Source of the DNA: Flavobacteriales bacterium UBA7690
Lineage (GTDB): Bacteria > Bacteroidota > Bacteroidia > Flavobacteriales_F > PHOS-HE28
Assembly (NCBI GenBank): GCA_002482775.1
Contig: DLGQ01000079.1
Span: forward strand, 1 to 64,000
Direction: 5' to 3'
DNA length: 64,000 bases
The notes below the pieces were generated by a model, which did not search any database, had not been told where the DNA came from, and was given only the letters and a program-made list of their open reading frames with translations. A program made the translations under genes and the position numbers. Below are positions 42,413-49,834 of this stretch, one piece after another (the first letter of the stretch is position 1; each line of letters opens with the position of its first letter).

Positions 42413-42676
42413 ATGGATCAGTACTTGAAAGGAACGACCACTTGGGGCCCTTCTCTCCAAGATGCTTACGTGAAGGTGAGCTATGATGAGGCAGCGGATA
42501 TGACATACGCCGACCAGAAGATCCAAAGAGTAACCAAGGTCGTATGCGGCTTGCTACACGCCGAGGATGGAGATGCCGTGGAGAAGGTTGTTGCTTGGTT
42601 GAAGAGCAATAAGTTCAGTGAGTGTTCACCGGAAGAGTATGATGCCCTCGCGTGCGACGTCTACAGAGAATTCTGA
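42413..42676 (+). CDS. Small hypothetical protein at the end of the CBASS island
   Basis: 87 residues from ATG 42413; the frame runs further upstream without a good start. It is acidic, with YVKVSYDEAADMTYADQKIQRV in the middle, two Cys and a helical C-terminal half (DAVEKVVAWLKSNKFSECSPEEYDALACDVYREF). I do not recognise it. It lies 115 bases after nucC on the same strand, past a small hairpin (42307-42322, CACCC/GGGTG), and may be an accessory CBASS gene, an unrelated cargo gene or not real. Confidence 0.45.
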   Translation: MDQYLKGTTTWGPSLQDAYVKVSYDEAADMTYADQKIQRVTKVVCGLLHAEDGDAVEKVVAWLKSNKFSECSPEEYDALACDVYREF

Positions 42677-42710
42677 GGCTCTGACGGTCTGCCGGTCAGC
42701 ACCGCATTTC

Positions 42711-42808
42711 GCGTGACGGATTGGAGCGGCACCCCGCAGCGCGGTAATCCGCGCGAGGAGTACAGCGGAAAGCCGGACCCCGGCCGCATTTGGGCCGGGG
42801 GCACGCCC
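42711..42808 (+). repeat. Structured intergenic element, copy A
   Basis: Two hairpins: GCGCGG-TAAT-CCGCGC (42739-42754) and CCCCGGCC-GCATTTG-GGCCGGGG (42778-42800), framed by GCGTGACGGAT at the 5' end and GCACGCCCA at the 3' end. Copy B has the same framework and loops but different, still complementary stem bases. It lies between the last CBASS-island gene and the convergent AraC gene. Confidence 0.75.
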
Positions 42809-42824
42809 ACATCATTCACCTACT

Positions 42825-43826
42825 TCACGCCACCGCCCGGTGTTGCATCCGCCATTCCCCCGGCGTAACGCCTTCCCAGTTGTTGAAGGCGCGGAAGAAG
42901 GAGTTGGCATCGGCGTAGCCGAGCAGGTAGGCGGTCTCGTTCAGTTCCACAGCGCTTTGGCTGAGGTAGTGGTGCGCGAGTTCGCGGCGCGTTTCCTCCA
43001 CCACTTGTTGGAAGGTGATGCGGGCATCGGCCAGCTTGCGTTGGAGCGATCGCGTGCTCATGCCCACCTCGCTGGCGACATGGTGCAAGGTGGGGCGCTT
43101 GCCGGCGAGCGAGCGTTTGAGGGCGTGCTTCACCTGTGCCCCCACATCGGCGCCTGCCTTGCGCTCTGCGACCTGCGCATCCAGTTGGCCGCTTACCATG
43201 GCGAGCAGTTCGGCGTTGTGCGTGGTAAGGGGCATGTCCAGATCCGTGGTGCGGAACACGATGGCGTTGCGTTCGGCCTTGAAGGTGACGCGGCAGCCGT
43301 AGTACTTCTCCAGGAGTTCGCGGTGCCTGGTGGGGCGCACCAGTTCCACGCGCACCGGTGCGATGCGGCCATCGGTACCGCGCCCGCCGATGGTGTGGAT
43401 CCACGAGAGGCAATTGTCCACCAGCACATCGGGTTCGCTTTCGGTGGCGTTGGTGAACACGAATTCTATGGCGGTCTCCCTGCCCTGTGGGCGCAGGTTG
43501 ATCTCCTCCGGGCACACGAGCTGCTTGTAGCGGCCCATGCGTTCCACGGCATCGCCGAAGGTGCGGCTGCACACGGCAGCGATGGCCGTGGGGTTGAAGC
43601 GTTCCAACTTGTACTCCGCGCTGAGCTTGAGGCCGATCGCAGGGTCCTTGCTCACCTCACCCACCGCGCGCCAGAAGGCGAAGAGCTGTGCGGTGTCCAC
43701 CTGTGGCTTTTCCTGTTGGAACAGGCCTGGTGGTAGTCCGGCGCTGCGCAGCACCTCGGCCGGAGGTACCTTGTGGTCCTTCAGGCTTTGCGCGAAGGTG
43801 CTGGCGAGGCGGAAGCGGTCGGTCAT
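42825..43826 (-). CDS. AraC-family transcriptional regulator
   Basis: 333 residues from ATG 43826 (the frame extends upstream but overlaps the preceding gene). The N-terminal ~200 residues match the arabinose-binding-like regulatory domain of the OruR/ArgR-type AraC subfamily. The C-terminal AraC HTH region has a first helix-turn-helix near HHVASEVGMSTRSLQRKLADA and a second ending NETAYLLGYADANSFFRAFNNWEGVTPGEWR. Paired HTHs bind direct repeats about 21 bases apart, exactly the pattern before this operon (44307-44343), the SDR gene and the zinc dehydrogenase. It is co-transcribed with the small gene 16 bases upstream. Confidence 0.88.
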   Translation of the reverse strand: MTDRFRLASTFAQSLKDHKVPPAEVLRSAGLPPGLFQQEKPQVDTAQLFAFWRAVGEVSKDPAIGLKLSAEYKLERFNPTAIAAVCSRTFGDAVERMGRYKQLVCPEEINLRPQGRETAIEFVFTNATESEPDVLVDNCLSWIHTIGGRGTDGRIAPVRVELVRPTRHRELLEKYYGCRVTFKAERNAIVFRTTDLDMPLTTHNAELLAMVSGQLDAQVAERKAGADVGAQVKHALKRSLAGKRPTLHHVASEVGMSTRSLQRKLADARITFQQVVEETRRELAHHYLSQSAVELNETAYLLGYADANSFFRAFNNWEGVTPGEWRMQHRAVA

Positions 43827-43842
43827 GGGTCGAGGCTGAGTT

Positions 43843-44271
43843 TTATGATCTGGGTGATCCGATGTCAACCGTCCGTTTCGACCAATTGAGATCAACAACG
43901 GCCATGCCCACAACACGAAGAACTTCAACAGGCAATTGCGCTGATAGCAGTGGAACGTCGGGTTCGGCAACGAGCACATAAGTGGAGCTACCGTGATCCC
44001 AGTCGATGGCATAGAATCCGCGGGTAGCGGCATCGCCCCATTCGGTCGACGAACCTTGGTCGCGATGCAGGGTAGCTTTCGCGTGGATCGGCAGCCCTAG
44101 CACCAAGCTGAGGGCTTGTGAAGGATATGAGGCTGCGGTAACGCTCTCCGGGATCCAGCCGAAACCGGCCGATGAGATGAAGAAGCAACGCCCATGTTCA
44201 TCAACCGCGAGCCAATCGAACTCACTGCCGAGGTGTTCATGTTGGATCTTCTTGCGAAAGCGGTCGGTCAT
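43843..44271 (-). CDS. Small protein co-transcribed with the AraC regulator, function unknown
   Basis: 142 residues from ATG 44271, with MTDRFRKKIQHEHLG at the start. No domain is recognised; the sequence is beta-rich (DWLAVDEHGRCFFISSAGFGWIPESV) with a single Cys and no membrane segment. It ends 16 bases before the AraC start. The first six residues, MTDRFR, and 18 surrounding bases are identical at the start of the AraC gene, hinting at a local duplication. As the first gene in an autoregulated operon it might be a sensor or immunity-like partner, but there is no direct evidence. Confidence 0.6.
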   Translation of the reverse strand: MTDRFRKKIQHEHLGSEFDWLAVDEHGRCFFISSAGFGWIPESVTAASYPSQALSLVLGLPIHAKATLHRDQGSSTEWGDAATRGFYAIDWDHGSSTYVLVAEPDVPLLSAQLPVEVLRVVGMAVVDLNWSKRTVDIGSPRS

Positions 44272-44273
44272 GG

Positions 44274-44343
44274 GTGCAAAGTGACAGTACCAAGGTAATT
44301 CCCTCACTCGCAGAACGCGCCGATCTACTTGCGGATGGCGCCA
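44274..44343 (-). promoter_or_regulatory. AraC-type direct-repeat promoter, copy 2 (AraC operon)
   Basis: Repeats CTCGCAGAACGCGCCG (44307-44322) and CTTGCGGATGGCGCCA (44328-44343) are 21 bases apart. On the minus strand, TCACTTTG (complement 44277-44284) lies exactly 30 bases from the first repeat. The ATG at 44271 follows TTTG after only CACCC, so the mRNA is probably leaderless. Confidence 0.7.
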
Positions 44344-44366
44344 GTGCAAGCGGCCTGTGCGTCAGC

Positions 44367-44468
44367 GCGTGACGGATCGCAGCGTAAACCCCGCAAGCCC
44401 GGTAATCCGGGCGCGGAGTTGCAGCGAAGAGCCGGACCCTTGCTGCGTTTGAGCAAGGGGCACGCCCA
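44367..44468 (+). repeat. Structured intergenic element, copy B
   Basis: Same framework as copy A. Hairpin 1 is GCCCGG-TAAT-CCGGGC (44397-44412). Hairpin 2 is CCCTTGCT-GCGTTTG-AGCAAGGG (44437-44459). The 5' motif GCGTGACGGAT and 3' motif GCACGCCCA are kept. Compared with copy A, several stem positions changed on both sides so that pairing is preserved. Confidence 0.75.
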
Positions 44469-44570
44469 ACTCCTCCCGCCGCCATTCCAGCGCACCCCCC
44501 GCCGCTCAAGCACCACCGCCCCCGTTACTTTGTCATCACGCCCCAACGACCACTTCGAAACTTCACCCGC

Positions 44571-45980
44571 ATGAACGAGATCATTTGCCCGCATTGCAAC
44601 AAGGCCTTCAAGATCGATGAGGCGGGGTACGCGGACATCCTGAAGCAGGTGCGCGACCAGGAGTTCGAGAAGACGCTGCATGAGCGGCTGGTGCTCGCCG
44701 AGCAGGAGAAGCGCACGGCCATTGAGCTGGCGGAGGCCAAGGTGAAGAACAGGCTGGATACGGAGGCGGCGAAGAAGGATGTGGAGATCGAGAAGTTGAG
44801 GTCGGCGTTGCAAGCGGCCGATGTGGCGAAGCAGGTGGCGCTGAAGGATGCGCTGGGCGCGGTGGAGAAGGAGCGCGATGGGCTGGCGAACGAGCTGGAA
44901 CGGGTGAAGCAGGCGAAGTTGAGCGATGCGCAGTTGGCGAAGGAGAAGTTGGAGAACGAACTGCAACGGACGGCGGCGGCGAAGGAGGCGGAGATCCAGA
45001 AGTTGCAGGCTACGTTGGATGCGCTGGGGGTGACGCAGAAGCTCGCCATCAACGAGGCGGTGGGTGCGGTGGAGAGGGAGCGCGATGCACTGAAGAACGG
45101 GATCGAGCGTGTGCAGCTGGAGAAGCAGTTGGCGGAAACGTCGCTGAAGGAGCGCTACGAAACGCAGATCAAGGACCGCGACGATGCGATCGAGCGCTTG
45201 AAGGATATGAAGGCGCGGCTGTCCACAAAGATGCTGGGCGAAACGCTGGAGCAGCATTGCGAGGTAGAGTTCGAGCGGATCCGGGCGACGGCGTTCCCCA
45301 AGGCGTATTTCGAAAAAGACAACGACGCGCGGACGGGTAGCAAGGGCGACTTCATCTTCCGCGATACGGATGAGGCGGGCACCGAGGTGGTGTCGATCAT
45401 GTTCGAGATGAAGAACGAGAACGACGACACGGCGACGAAGAAGAAGAACGAGGATTTCCTAAAAGAGCTGGACAAGGATCGTATGGAGAAGGGCTGCGAA
45501 TACGCAGTGCTGGTCACGTTGCTGGAACCGGACAACGACCTGTACAACGGCGGCATTGTGGACGTGAGCCACCGCTACCCGAAGATGTACGTGGTGCGGC
45601 CGCAGTTCTTCATCCCCATCATTACGCTGCTGCGGAACGCGGCGCAGAATTCACTGAAGTACAAGAGCGAGCTGGCGCTGGTGAAGGCGCAGAACCTCGA
45701 CATCACGAATTTCGAGAACGAGCTGGAGGCCTTCAAGAGCGCGTTCGGCCGGAACTACGACCTAGCAACACGACATTTCCAGGACGCAGTGGATGAGATC
45801 GACAAGTCCATCAAACATCTGCAGAAGACGAAGGACGCACTGCTGGGAACGGACCGCAACCTGCGCCTCGCGAACGACAAGGCCCAGGACGTAACGATCA
45901 AGAAGCTAACGCGCAAGAACCCGACGATGGCTGCGAAGTTCGAGGAGGTGAAGAAGGTGGGTGCTGCTGGTGGGGAATGA
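44571..45980 (+). CDS. DUF2130 protein with coiled coil and PD-(D/E)XK-like nuclease domain
   Basis: 469 residues. The N-terminus has a CPHC zinc-knuckle-like start (EIICPHCNKAFKI). Residues ~25-215 form a long coiled coil with an internal duplication: GAVEKERDGLANELERVKQ near residue 98 and GAVERERDALKNGIERVQ near residue 165. The DUF2130 domain follows; KGDFIFRD...VVSIMFEMKNEN has the spacing of a PD-(D/E)XK catalytic core (Asp in GDFI, Glu and Lys in FEMK). Nuclease activity is predicted from this motif, not known. It lies alone downstream of structured element B. Confidence 0.8.
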   Translation: MNEIICPHCNKAFKIDEAGYADILKQVRDQEFEKTLHERLVLAEQEKRTAIELAEAKVKNRLDTEAAKKDVEIEKLRSALQAADVAKQVALKDALGAVEKERDGLANELERVKQAKLSDAQLAKEKLENELQRTAAAKEAEIQKLQATLDALGVTQKLAINEAVGAVERERDALKNGIERVQLEKQLAETSLKERYETQIKDRDDAIERLKDMKARLSTKMLGETLEQHCEVEFERIRATAFPKAYFEKDNDARTGSKGDFIFRDTDEAGTEVVSIMFEMKNENDDTATKKKNEDFLKELDKDRMEKGCEYAVLVTLLEPDNDLYNGGIVDVSHRYPKMYVVRPQFFIPIITLLRNAAQNSLKYKSELALVKAQNLDITNFENELEAFKSAFGRNYDLATRHFQDAVDEIDKSIKHLQKTKDALLGTDRNLRLANDKAQDVTIKKLTRKNPTMAAKFEEVKKVGAAGGE

Positions 45981-46049
45981 GCCTTCCAGCAAGAGCCTGT
46001 AGCCCCATGCATGCAAAGATCAGAGGGGTTCCGTTCCGGCGGCGACCGA

Positions 46050-47105
46050 TCAGCCCTTCAACGTCGCCATGTCGATCACGAACCGGTACCGCACATCCTG
46101 CTTGATCATGCGTTCCCACGCCTCGTTGATCTGGTCCATGCGGATCATCTCGATGTCGGGCGTGATGCTGTGTTGTGCGCAGAAGTCGAGCATTTCCTGT
46201 GTTTCGCCGATGCTGCCAATGCCCGACCCTGCGAGGCTGCGGCGTTGCCCCAATAGGCTGAAGGCCGCCAACATGAACGGTTTTTCGGGAAGACCCACCA
46301 AAGTGAGCGTGCCGTTCAACTTCAGCAGTTGCAGGTAGGCGTTGATGTCGTGCTCCGCGGAAACGCAATCGAGTATGAAGTCGAAGGTGCTCTTGTGTTG
46401 CTTCATGGCAGCGCTATCCGTGGAGACCACCACTTCATGTGCGCCGAGGCGTTTGCCGTCCTCCACTTTCTTCGGTGATGTGGTGAACAATACGACATGC
46501 GCACCGAAGGCCTTCGCGAATTTCACGCCCATGTGACCCAGACCGCCGAGACCGATGATGCCCACTTTCATACCCGGACCCACCTTCCAATGGCGCATCG
46601 GCGAGTACGTGGTGACACCCGCGCACAACAACGGAGCGGCCGCAGCGAGATCGAGCCCAGCGGGAACGCGGAGCACGTAGTTCTCATCCACCACGATGCT
46701 GCTGCTGTAGCCGCCGAGCGTGTGCGTGTTCAGGTGTTTGTCCACGCTGTTGTAGGTGTACGTGGCGCCGTTGGTGCAGTAGTTCTCCAACCCTTGTGTG
46801 CAACTGGAACACGTGCGGCAACTGTCCACCATGCAGCCCACCGCGCTGGTGTCGCCCACCTTGAACTTGGTGACATTCGCCCCTACACGCGTCACGCGCC
46901 CCACGATCTCGTGACCGGGTACGCACGGATATTTCGCCGGTCCCCATTCGCTGCGCGCAGTGTGGATGTCGCTGTGGCACACGCCGCAGAACAGGATCTC
47001 CATCTCCACATCGGTAGGGCCGGGCTCGCGGCGCTGGATGGGCGTGAAGGTGAGTGGGGTGGTGGCAGTGTGCGCGGCGTAGGCTTTCGCGGGAACGGTG
47101 TTCAT
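46050..47105 (-). CDS. Zinc-dependent NAD(P)-alcohol dehydrogenase (YahK/cinnamyl-type)
   Basis: 351 residues. Catalytic-zinc ligands are visible in CGVCHSDIH (Cys) and PGHEIVGRV (His, Glu); the structural-zinc cluster is DSCRTCSSCTQGLENYC. The Rossmann motif is GIIGLGGLGHMGVKFA. The closest known type is YahK/cinnamyl alcohol dehydrogenase, broad aldehyde reductases using NADPH. The promoter at 47108-47177 carries the direct repeat shared with the SDR-AKR and AraC operons, so it is the third member of the putative aldehyde regulon. Confidence 0.92.
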   Translation of the reverse strand: MNTVPAKAYAAHTATTPLTFTPIQRREPGPTDVEMEILFCGVCHSDIHTARSEWGPAKYPCVPGHEIVGRVTRVGANVTKFKVGDTSAVGCMVDSCRTCSSCTQGLENYCTNGATYTYNSVDKHLNTHTLGGYSSSIVVDENYVLRVPAGLDLAAAAPLLCAGVTTYSPMRHWKVGPGMKVGIIGLGGLGHMGVKFAKAFGAHVVLFTTSPKKVEDGKRLGAHEVVVSTDSAAMKQHKSTFDFILDCVSAEHDINAYLQLLKLNGTLTLVGLPEKPFMLAAFSLLGQRRSLAGSGIGSIGETQEMLDFCAQHSITPDIEMIRMDQINEAWERMIKQDVRYRFVIDMATLKG

Positions 47106-47107
47106 GG

Positions 47108-47177
47108 GTGCAAAGGGACGACATTAGGAGGTCTTCCCGACTTGCGGAACGCGCCAATGTGCTTGCGGATGATGACA
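47108..47177 (-). promoter_or_regulatory. AraC-type direct-repeat promoter, copy 3 (zinc dehydrogenase)
   Basis: Repeats CTTGCGGAACGCGCCA (47141-47156) and CTTGCGGATGATGACA (47162-47177) are 21 bases apart; the second is degenerate at its end. Minus-strand TCCCTTTG (complement 47111-47118) lies 30 bases from the first repeat. TTTG is followed by CACCC and then the ATG at 47105, the same leaderless layout as copy 2. Confidence 0.7.
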
Positions 47178-47208
47178 GGGGTTGTTGGTTGAACGCAAGC
47201 TGCATTCC

Positions 47209-47340
47209 GCGTTAGGGATAAAAGTGAAAAGCCCGCAAGCGACCCCGGCTCTTAGGCCGGGGGTGCGCGGACTTGGAACGGATAGCCCGACGGCGGCGCT
47301 TTTGGACGCCGGAACCTGCCTACCGGCAGGCAGGCGCCCA
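47209..47340 (+). repeat. Structured intergenic element, copy C, with inserted palindrome
   Basis: It contains GCGTTAGGGATA, then CCCGCAAGC, hairpin 1 CCCCGGC-TCTTAG-GCCGGGG (47243-47262), GCGCGGACTTGGAACGGATAGCCCGA and a second hairpin CGGCG...CGCCG (47291-47311) with loop GCGCTTTTGG. A separate palindrome, CCTGCC-TACC-GGCAGG (47315-47330), interrupts the 3' end before GGCGCCCA. It precedes the permease gene at 47429. Confidence 0.6.
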
Positions 47341-47428
47341 ACCATTCATCACCGCCCCAACGCCAGCACACGCGACGCGAGGTTTCTTCAACGGGAGGGA
47401 GCACCTTGCATCACCCCGCGTTGCACCC

Positions 47429-49828
47429 ATGCTCAAGAACCTCCTCCTCACCGGTCTGCGCAGCCTCTGGAAACAGAAGCTCTACACGCTGGTCAACCTG
47501 CTCGGCCTCGCTACCGGCATCGCGTGTTTCGTGCTGATCGGCCTGTACGTGCAGCACGAGCGCAGCTTCGACCGCTTCGTGCCGAGCAACGAACGCGTGT
47601 ACCGTGTGGTGGGTGAAATTGAAATGGAGGGTCAAGGGGAGCACAGCAGCAGCATGGTGTTCGGGCTTGGGCCCACGTTGCTCGGCGATCATCCGGAGCT
47701 GATCGAAACGCAGTGCCGCTGGTTCGATTTCCAGGATCCGCAGCACACGTTGAAGGTCGGCGACAGCCTCAGTACCAACAAGCTCTTCACCGAGAGCGGC
47801 CTGTACCTGGTGGACAGCACGGTGTTCGACATCTTCAACTACCCGCTGCTGGTGGGCGATCCGAAGACGGCGTTGGCGCGGCCGGGCAGCATCGTGCTCT
47901 CGCAGGAACTCGCGAAGAAGTACTTCGGCGACGCCGATCCGATGGGGCAGATGATGAAGTGGGACGGCTCCATGGATGTGCAGGTCACTGGTATCCTTGG
48001 CGAGATCCCGCGCAATTCACACATCCGGTTCGAAGGGCTCGTGAGCTTCGGCACCATCCTGCAATTCTGGAAGAACATCGAACGCAACTGGGTTTGGAAC
48101 CCATGCTGGACCTACGTCCGCTTGAAGGAAGGCATCACGAGAGCCGAGGTCGACCGCGTGTTCCCGGACTTCATCCAGAAGTACTATCCCGATTTCCTCA
48201 AGGACCAGATCGGCCACGAACTGCAACCGTTAACGGACATCCACCTCATTAGCAAGCTCGATTTCGAAATGCGCCAGAACGGCGACGCGGGCAGCGTGAA
48301 CATCCTGTGGGTGATCGGCTTCTTCATCATCGTTCTGGCAGGTGTCAACTTCATGAACCTCGCCACCGCGCGCAGTGCGTACCGCGCCCGTGAAGTGGGT
48401 GTGCGCAAAGCCGCCGGTGCCACGCGCGGGCAGCTGATCGGTCAGTTCCTGCTGGAGAGCGTGCTGATCAGCATGATCGCCGCGCTGATCGCGTTGGTGC
48501 TGATCCACCTGCTGATGCCCGCGTTCAACCAGCTCGCAGGTGGAACGATCCCGTTGCCTTCGTTGCTCGTACCGGGCGTACTTGGCATCGCGGTGATAGT
48601 AGGTCTGTTGAGCGGCATCTATCCTGCCTTCTTCCTCTCCTCGTTCCAACCAGCGGTGGTGCTGAAAGGCAATAGCGGCGGTACTTCGCGCGGCCAAGCA
48701 CTGCGGAAGTCGCTCGTGGTGGTGCAGTTCGCCATCGCGTTGGTGCTCATCATCGGCACCGTGTTCGTGAAGAAGCAGCACGACCATTTGCAAAGCGTTG
48801 ACCTCGGCTTCAATAAGGAGCAGGTGATCCTGATCCCTGTGCGTGCGCCGATGAGCGAAGTGTACCTCGCGGTGTTCCCCGAGCTGAAGAAGATCAGTGG
48901 CGTGAAGGCCGTGAGTTGGGCGAACGACATCATCGGGAAGAAGCACAACACGCACGAGTTCAACTGGGGCACCATGGAGCAGGGCAAGTGGACCTATCTG
49001 CCTTGCCTCTATGTGAACCCCGAATTCCAACAGGCCATGGACATCGAGCTCCTTGCCGGACGCTGGTTCTCGCGCGACTTCCCCGGCGATGATTCCCTCA
49101 GTGTGATCGTCAACGAAACATTCGCACGCCAGACCCATCCCGAAGATCCCACAAAAGCGATCGGAGACCGGATGGACACGCCGCACGGCGAAGAACGCAT
49201 CATCGCAGTCACCAAGGATTTCGCTTTCGATCCGCTCTTCAAGGCCGTGCAGCCCTTCGTGTTCGACATGACCACCGACATCGGGCAATGGCTGCGCTAC
49301 ATCTACATCCGCACCGAAGGCGGCGACCCCACGCCGGTGATCGATGCCGCGCGCAAGGAGTGGAACAGCCGCACCACGCAATTCCCCTTCGAATACCAAT
49401 TCCTCGATGACCAGTTGAACATGCAGTACGAAGCACAAGGTCGTCTCGCGAAGCTCATCGGCCTCTTCTCGTTGCTCGCCGTGTTCATCGCCTGCCTCGG
49501 CCTCTTCGCACTCGCCAGCTGGACCGCCGAAAAGCGCACGCGCGAGATCGGCATCCGCAAAGTGATGGGCGCCGACACGCTACAGGTCACCTACCTCGTC
49601 ACCCGCGATTTCCTGCTGCTGGTGCTCGTCGGCGCGCTCGTCGCCATGCCGCTCGCCTGGTTCGGCGTGGGCCGCTGGCTGGAGAACTTCGCGTTCCGCA
49701 CGGCGATCGAACCGCTGGTGTTCGTACTCGCGTCGCTGGTGGTGTTGCTCATCGCGAGTTTCACGGTGAGCTTTAGGGCGATCAGAGCGGCGCAGACGGA
49801 TCCGGTGCGGGCGTTGCGGCATGAATAA
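47429..49828 (+). CDS. MacB/FtsX-family ABC transporter permease (second copy)
   Basis: 799 residues from ATG 47429. It has the same architecture as the permease at 19902: N-terminal MLKNLLLTGLRSLWKQKLYTLVNLLGLATGIACFVLI, a MacB core, FtsX (three helices near residues 285-420), a second core and a final FtsX ending TDPVRALRHE. No ATPase or adaptor gene is adjacent, so its partner must be encoded elsewhere. The ankyrin-like gene begins six bases after the stop and may be co-transcribed. Confidence 0.87.
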   Translation: MLKNLLLTGLRSLWKQKLYTLVNLLGLATGIACFVLIGLYVQHERSFDRFVPSNERVYRVVGEIEMEGQGEHSSSMVFGLGPTLLGDHPELIETQCRWFDFQDPQHTLKVGDSLSTNKLFTESGLYLVDSTVFDIFNYPLLVGDPKTALARPGSIVLSQELAKKYFGDADPMGQMMKWDGSMDVQVTGILGEIPRNSHIRFEGLVSFGTILQFWKNIERNWVWNPCWTYVRLKEGITRAEVDRVFPDFIQKYYPDFLKDQIGHELQPLTDIHLISKLDFEMRQNGDAGSVNILWVIGFFIIVLAGVNFMNLATARSAYRAREVGVRKAAGATRGQLIGQFLLESVLISMIAALIALVLIHLLMPAFNQLAGGTIPLPSLLVPGVLGIAVIVGLLSGIYPAFFLSSFQPAVVLKGNSGGTSRGQALRKSLVVVQFAIALVLIIGTVFVKKQHDHLQSVDLGFNKEQVILIPVRAPMSEVYLAVFPELKKISGVKAVSWANDIIGKKHNTHEFNWGTMEQGKWTYLPCLYVNPEFQQAMDIELLAGRWFSRDFPGDDSLSVIVNETFARQTHPEDPTKAIGDRMDTPHGEERIIAVTKDFAFDPLFKAVQPFVFDMTTDIGQWLRYIYIRTEGGDPTPVIDAARKEWNSRTTQFPFEYQFLDDQLNMQYEAQGRLAKLIGLFSLLAVFIACLGLFALASWTAEKRTREIGIRKVMGADTLQVTYLVTRDFLLLVLVGALVAMPLAWFGVGRWLENFAFRTAIEPLVFVLASLVVLLIASFTVSFRAIRAAQTDPVRALRHE

Positions 49829-49834
49829 GAACAA

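Noticed and set aside
48230..49438. A 402-codon minus-strand frame
   Set aside because: It is antisense to the second FtsX-type permease and shows only His/Glu/Asp-rich shadow composition.
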